Origin: Papaver somniferum
Lineage: Eukaryota > Streptophyta > Magnoliopsida > Ranunculales > Papaveraceae
Length of the DNA stretch: 64,000 bases
Reading direction: 5' to 3'
NCBI RefSeq assembly: GCF_003573695.1
Contig: NC_039360.1
Location: forward strand, 123,466,336 to 123,530,335
The notes under the pieces are model-generated. The model ran no database searches, was not told the origin of the DNA, and saw nothing but the letters and a program-made list of their open reading frames with translations. Positions 60,703 to 64,000 of this stretch are shown here, in pieces (within the stretch, counting starts at the first letter, position 1; each line of letters opens with the position of its first letter). A program made the translations under genes and the position numbers.

Positions 60703-62630
60703 CTGGTGATGTGTAGTTGAAAAGAAAAAAAAAATAGTGTACCTGTCTTAGTGTAACCTAGCCTGTTGTAGCTGTAACTTAGTGTTTTGCTGTTGTAACT
60801 TAGTCTAACTATATTAGTGTAATAGTTTTAGTATAACTTAGCTACATTAGTATAACTGCATCTGTAACTTAGTGTAGCTCTTAGTGTAACTTAGCTTTAG
60901 ATGTAATTGTAGTTCTGCATCTCCTGCATCCATATCTGCATCATTTAGCATCTGCATCTTAGCTGTAAGCATTGCATCCATTGCATCCATATCTTCATAC
61001 CTGCATCATCTCTAGTTTGCATATTGTCATCATAACTTGCATCTGTCACTTGCATATCATTGCATGCCTGCATCTTCTCCATATCTGCATCTTGCATTTT
61101 CATCTGTGTTTGCATCCTTTCTCTTCAGCTTTGCTCATTGCTTGTAGCTTTGCCATGCCCTGTAAGCATGATGCTCTGCAGCCTTGCTTCATCTGCAGCA
61201 TGGCCCTGTGGCCTAGCACCTATAGCATTGCCTTGTCTGAAACTTGCTGCCTGAGCATACTTGTTATTTTCTTGCTGTGCTGCTTGCCCTTTTTCCTCAT
61301 TGCTTCTTGGCCTCACCCATTTGCTTCAAAGAGACTGATCTTCTCTTTTGAGCCAACAGGTGCTGCTACAGCCAGCCTCTGGTGCTGCTGCTGTTTTCTG
61401 TGTTGCTGCTGCTGCTGTCTTGCTGCCTCCTACTGCTGCTGCTTATTCTTCTTGTTGCTGTTGCTGATGAGCCTCTGGTGCTCTTGCTGAAGTTGTTGTT
61501 GCTGTGAACCAAGCCCAACTGGGCTGTGCAACTAAAATAGAACAGCTGGGCTGTGCTACAAGAGTAAGCCTGAACTGTGGGCTTGACCCAAACAAAAGTT
61601 GACAACCATTTTCAAGCCCAGTTGCACTTCTTTTTGGGCTGTGTAAATTCTAAAAGTGATTATGGGCTTGTGAATTGGATTGTGGACTTAGTTACATTTT
61701 GGGCCTCAAACTGAAATTTGTTTAAACTGTGGGCTCCAACCATTCGTGGGCTTAGACTCAACTGAACTTTAAACCCCTACATTGTGAGCTTAGACCCAGA
61801 CCAAAAATTTGAAAAACGTTTTAAAGTTTTAAAACCCAGCTGTGCCTCGCATTCCAGTTAACTGCTAGCCCAAAAACCCAACTGTTTCTGAACTCTGGGC
61901 TTGTTTTTGAACTGTGGGCCTGAACCAAACTTCGAGTGGGCCAAACTTTCAAAATTCCAAAAGACCAACGGTGAGATTTACTCACCAACAGTGGGCCTAA
62001 GAATCAAAGTTTTTAAAACAAATTTGGGCTCCAAAAACAACCCATCTGGGCTTCAGACCAAGCTTTGCCCCAAACGGTTGGGCTCTTTTATTCAAAACCT
62101 TTTGCTGGGATCAATTCAAACTGATTCGTTGGGCTTCACTTCACACTCAGCTAGGCTTCATTTTGCACAACAGTTGTGGATTGTTTTCAAATTTCTAGTG
62201 GGTTGTGCATTCTTCCACCAATGTGGGCTTGCTCCCTATTTTAAAACCAAATTTTTCTTTTCAAAACCCATTAAAAACCAAATGATTCCCTAAAAACTAA
62301 AAATTTTCTTTTTCCCATCAAAATCAAATGTCTCCCGACAAAACCAAATTTTTTCCAAAAAGTCCAATCCCATTAAAAACCAAATTTTCTTGTATAGAAT
62401 CTAGTAGATAGTTTCTTAGTTAAATCTTTTGTTTCTTTTGTACATATTTTGCTAATCCAATGTGACTCTTAACTGAAATATGTTGGATTTTTGCCTTGAA
62501 TAACGGAGTTCTAATTTTGCTTTCGCCGTCAAATCGGGTATTCTCTTTCCTTTCTCTCTACTCAGCATAATCCTCTTCGTATGTTATAATTCTTTTCATA
62601 TTTTGGAACATTGAGGACAATGTTTAGTTT

Positions 62631-62644
62631 AGGTTTGGGGGTAT
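62631..62644 (+). promoter_or_regulatory. Internal polypurine-tract copy
   Basis: AGGTTTGGGGGTAT after TTGAGGACAATG, the same wording as the tract next to the 3' LTR at 63827. Confidence 0.75.
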
Positions 62645-63826
62645 GGTATAGATACCACGATCACATGCTATAATTGAAAACTGAACTCTTTCTTTTTGTT
62701 AAAAAAAAAATGAAAAAAATGAAAAAATCAAAATAAAAAATGAAAAAATTGAAAAAAACATAAAAATGGAGCTCATTTACCTTGAAATGTTGACTCTTGT
62801 GCATGTATGTAAACATAAGGATTCTTAGTCTAGATATTTAGGCACCCCTGATTCTAGCACAATTCACATAGTGATAAGAAACTTGCACGCGCACGATCTA
62901 CCAATACATGTATAGCCTCATCCTTGAGGTGTTCTATCGGAAGTCACGATTGCCAATCACTTTAGAATACTGAACGAAACTTGACTAGCTTGTTCTTTGG
63001 TTGGTTGGGATAGAAGGTGGAGGTTACATTAAGAAAGACAACCATCGAATTTAACTGGGTGCATCAAAAAGGGCTACCTCTTGCTAAGAGTCATGTAATT
63101 TTTTGTTTCCTTTTGTATATGTATCAAAAGTGTTACCATGTTAAAAAAATAAAATAAAATATGATGTATATTCAGGAAAAAAAAAAATTAATATCAGAAA
63201 AAAAATTCAAAAAAAAAAAATCAAGTATTTATCAATTTCATCCTCTCTTGTTCCAAAAATAAAAGAGAGTAGTCAATGTAAATAAGAGTCATTTAAAGAG
63301 TCATCTTTTGTTTTATTGTAATAAGCAAGGAAGGGTGTATGCCATTGATGTACAACGCGAGTAATTGTGAAATACCTCCAACTCATTCACAATTCTCGTA
63401 AAGTCCGGACAGCTAGCTAGATTTCGACCTCGGTTCTTAGCCTGAGAAACTATCTCTTGGTGATTAGTAGTCATAACATCCGATCTTTCTTTACACATGT
63501 GTAGATACACTTTACACTCCTATCACATGTCTTTATTTGTTATCAGTGCTAGGATTGTGCCTTAGATAGATAGATTGACATCTCCATTTTGTTGTGAGCT
63601 TAAACTGTCTTGCACATGTCACATTTGATGGAATCTGAGCTCATATTTTGTCCTAGAACTTTGTAGGTACGTTCTAAGCAAACCTTCACGAGACTTCACT
63701 CGTCCACTAGGGACACTTAGTGGTTTAAAAGGCTTATTGCATTCGCTAAATGCAATCGAGAGACCAGCGACAGTGGTATATGTAGGATTCCCTTAGTTTT
63801 GTTTTACTTGAGGACAAGTAAAATTC

Positions 63827-63840
63827 AGGTTTGGGGGTAT
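63827..63840 (+). promoter_or_regulatory. Polypurine tract before the 3' LTR
   Basis: AGGTTTGGGGGTAT after TTGAGGACAAG, one base before the second LTR. Confidence 0.85.
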
Positions 63841-64000
63841 TTGATGAGTGCTAAAAGGTGCATATTTCTATATATTTTCTTGGCATTTAACTCATCTTTT
63901 GTGCATTAATTCTACATTTTATCCCATATTCTGTATTTTCATTGTTTTCAAGAATAAATATTTTTATTAATTAATTTTGTATTTTTAGGTACTAAATAAA

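Larger units (their letters stand above)
58982..64000 (+). mobile_element. Non-coding LTR retrotransposon derivative (LARD-like), 3' LTR cut by window end
   Basis: The left LTR (58982-60678) starts TGATGAGTGCTAAAAAGTGC and has a TATA box (TATAAATA, 60045-60052). The start of the second LTR (63842-64000) matches the first with one substitution and one 1-bp gap over 159 bp. The primer-binding site TGGCGCCGTTGCCGGGGA (60685-60702) is the tRNA-Asp type of Athila/Tat Gypsy elements. The 3.2-kb interior has no gag or pol. It holds TAACTTAGTG repeats (60750-60900), CATCTGCAT repeats (60910-61110), CTG runs (61380-61470) and a series of TGGGCTT words (61510-62240). A-rich stretches follow at 62700-62770 and 63130-63230. 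Confidence 0.88.

Noticed and set aside
60972..61490. 172-codon Cys/Leu-rich ORF in the LTR element
   Set aside because: It arises from degenerate CATCTGCAT and CTG repeats; no gag, pol or other domain.
1..64000. tRNA, rRNA or small RNA genes
   Set aside because: No cloverleaf-like A/B box pair or rRNA segment was noticed by eye; the tRNA-like words are retrotransposon primer sites. A tRNAscan or Infernal run would settle it.

Overview
This window is plant nuclear DNA from a eudicot. Its genes are intron-rich with GT-AG splice sites, the intergenic DNA is AT-rich, and about three quarters of the window is transposable elements or their remains. The ORFs alone do not show the genes; they were rebuilt by joining exons at splice sites whose reading phases agree. 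The repeat content suggested an early-diverging eudicot such as a poppy relative, but that is only an impression.

Five ordinary plant genes are present: (1) the last four exons of an AAA-type ATPase (1-846, +); (2) a complete nine-exon ABCF5-type ABC protein (1550-5803, -), convergent with the ATPase; (3) a three-exon NOI/RIN4-like protein (32976-35078, +); (4) an intact single-exon EC1 egg-cell-secreted protein (43071-43529, +) flanked by two broken EC1 copies; (5) a complete ten-exon DRG1 GTPase (45264-50347, -). From memory, ABCF5, the NOI gene and an EC1 gene are close neighbours on Arabidopsis chromosome 5, so this may be an old gene neighbourhood pulled apart by transposons.

Layout of the repeats: 6.3-11.3 kb holds two short terminal-inverted-repeat (TIR) elements, the second sitting inside a decayed LINE. 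12.1-14.5 kb holds two minisatellites and an LTR-like segment. 14.9-31.4 kb is a nest of gag-only Copia-type elements with LTRs of about 2.3-2.6 kb, two solo-LTR insertions with perfect 5-bp target duplications, and internal tandem duplications. 35.7-41.5 kb is a third TIR element split by a 4.4-kb Copia retrotransposon with a deleted integrase core. 50.56-58.76 kb lies between hAT-like ends with a near-perfect 8-bp duplication and carries apparent myosin fragments and a long array of GTTACACATG words. 58.98 kb to the window end is a non-coding LTR element with a tRNA-Asp type primer site.

The most interesting pattern is a set of non-autonomous TIR elements packed with many copies of a short word in both orientations (TTACGGTTGGT, TTACGCCTAGG or TTACGTCTAGG). 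Two of them share homologous end and spacer sequence while the array word differs between them, as if binding sites had changed together within each element.
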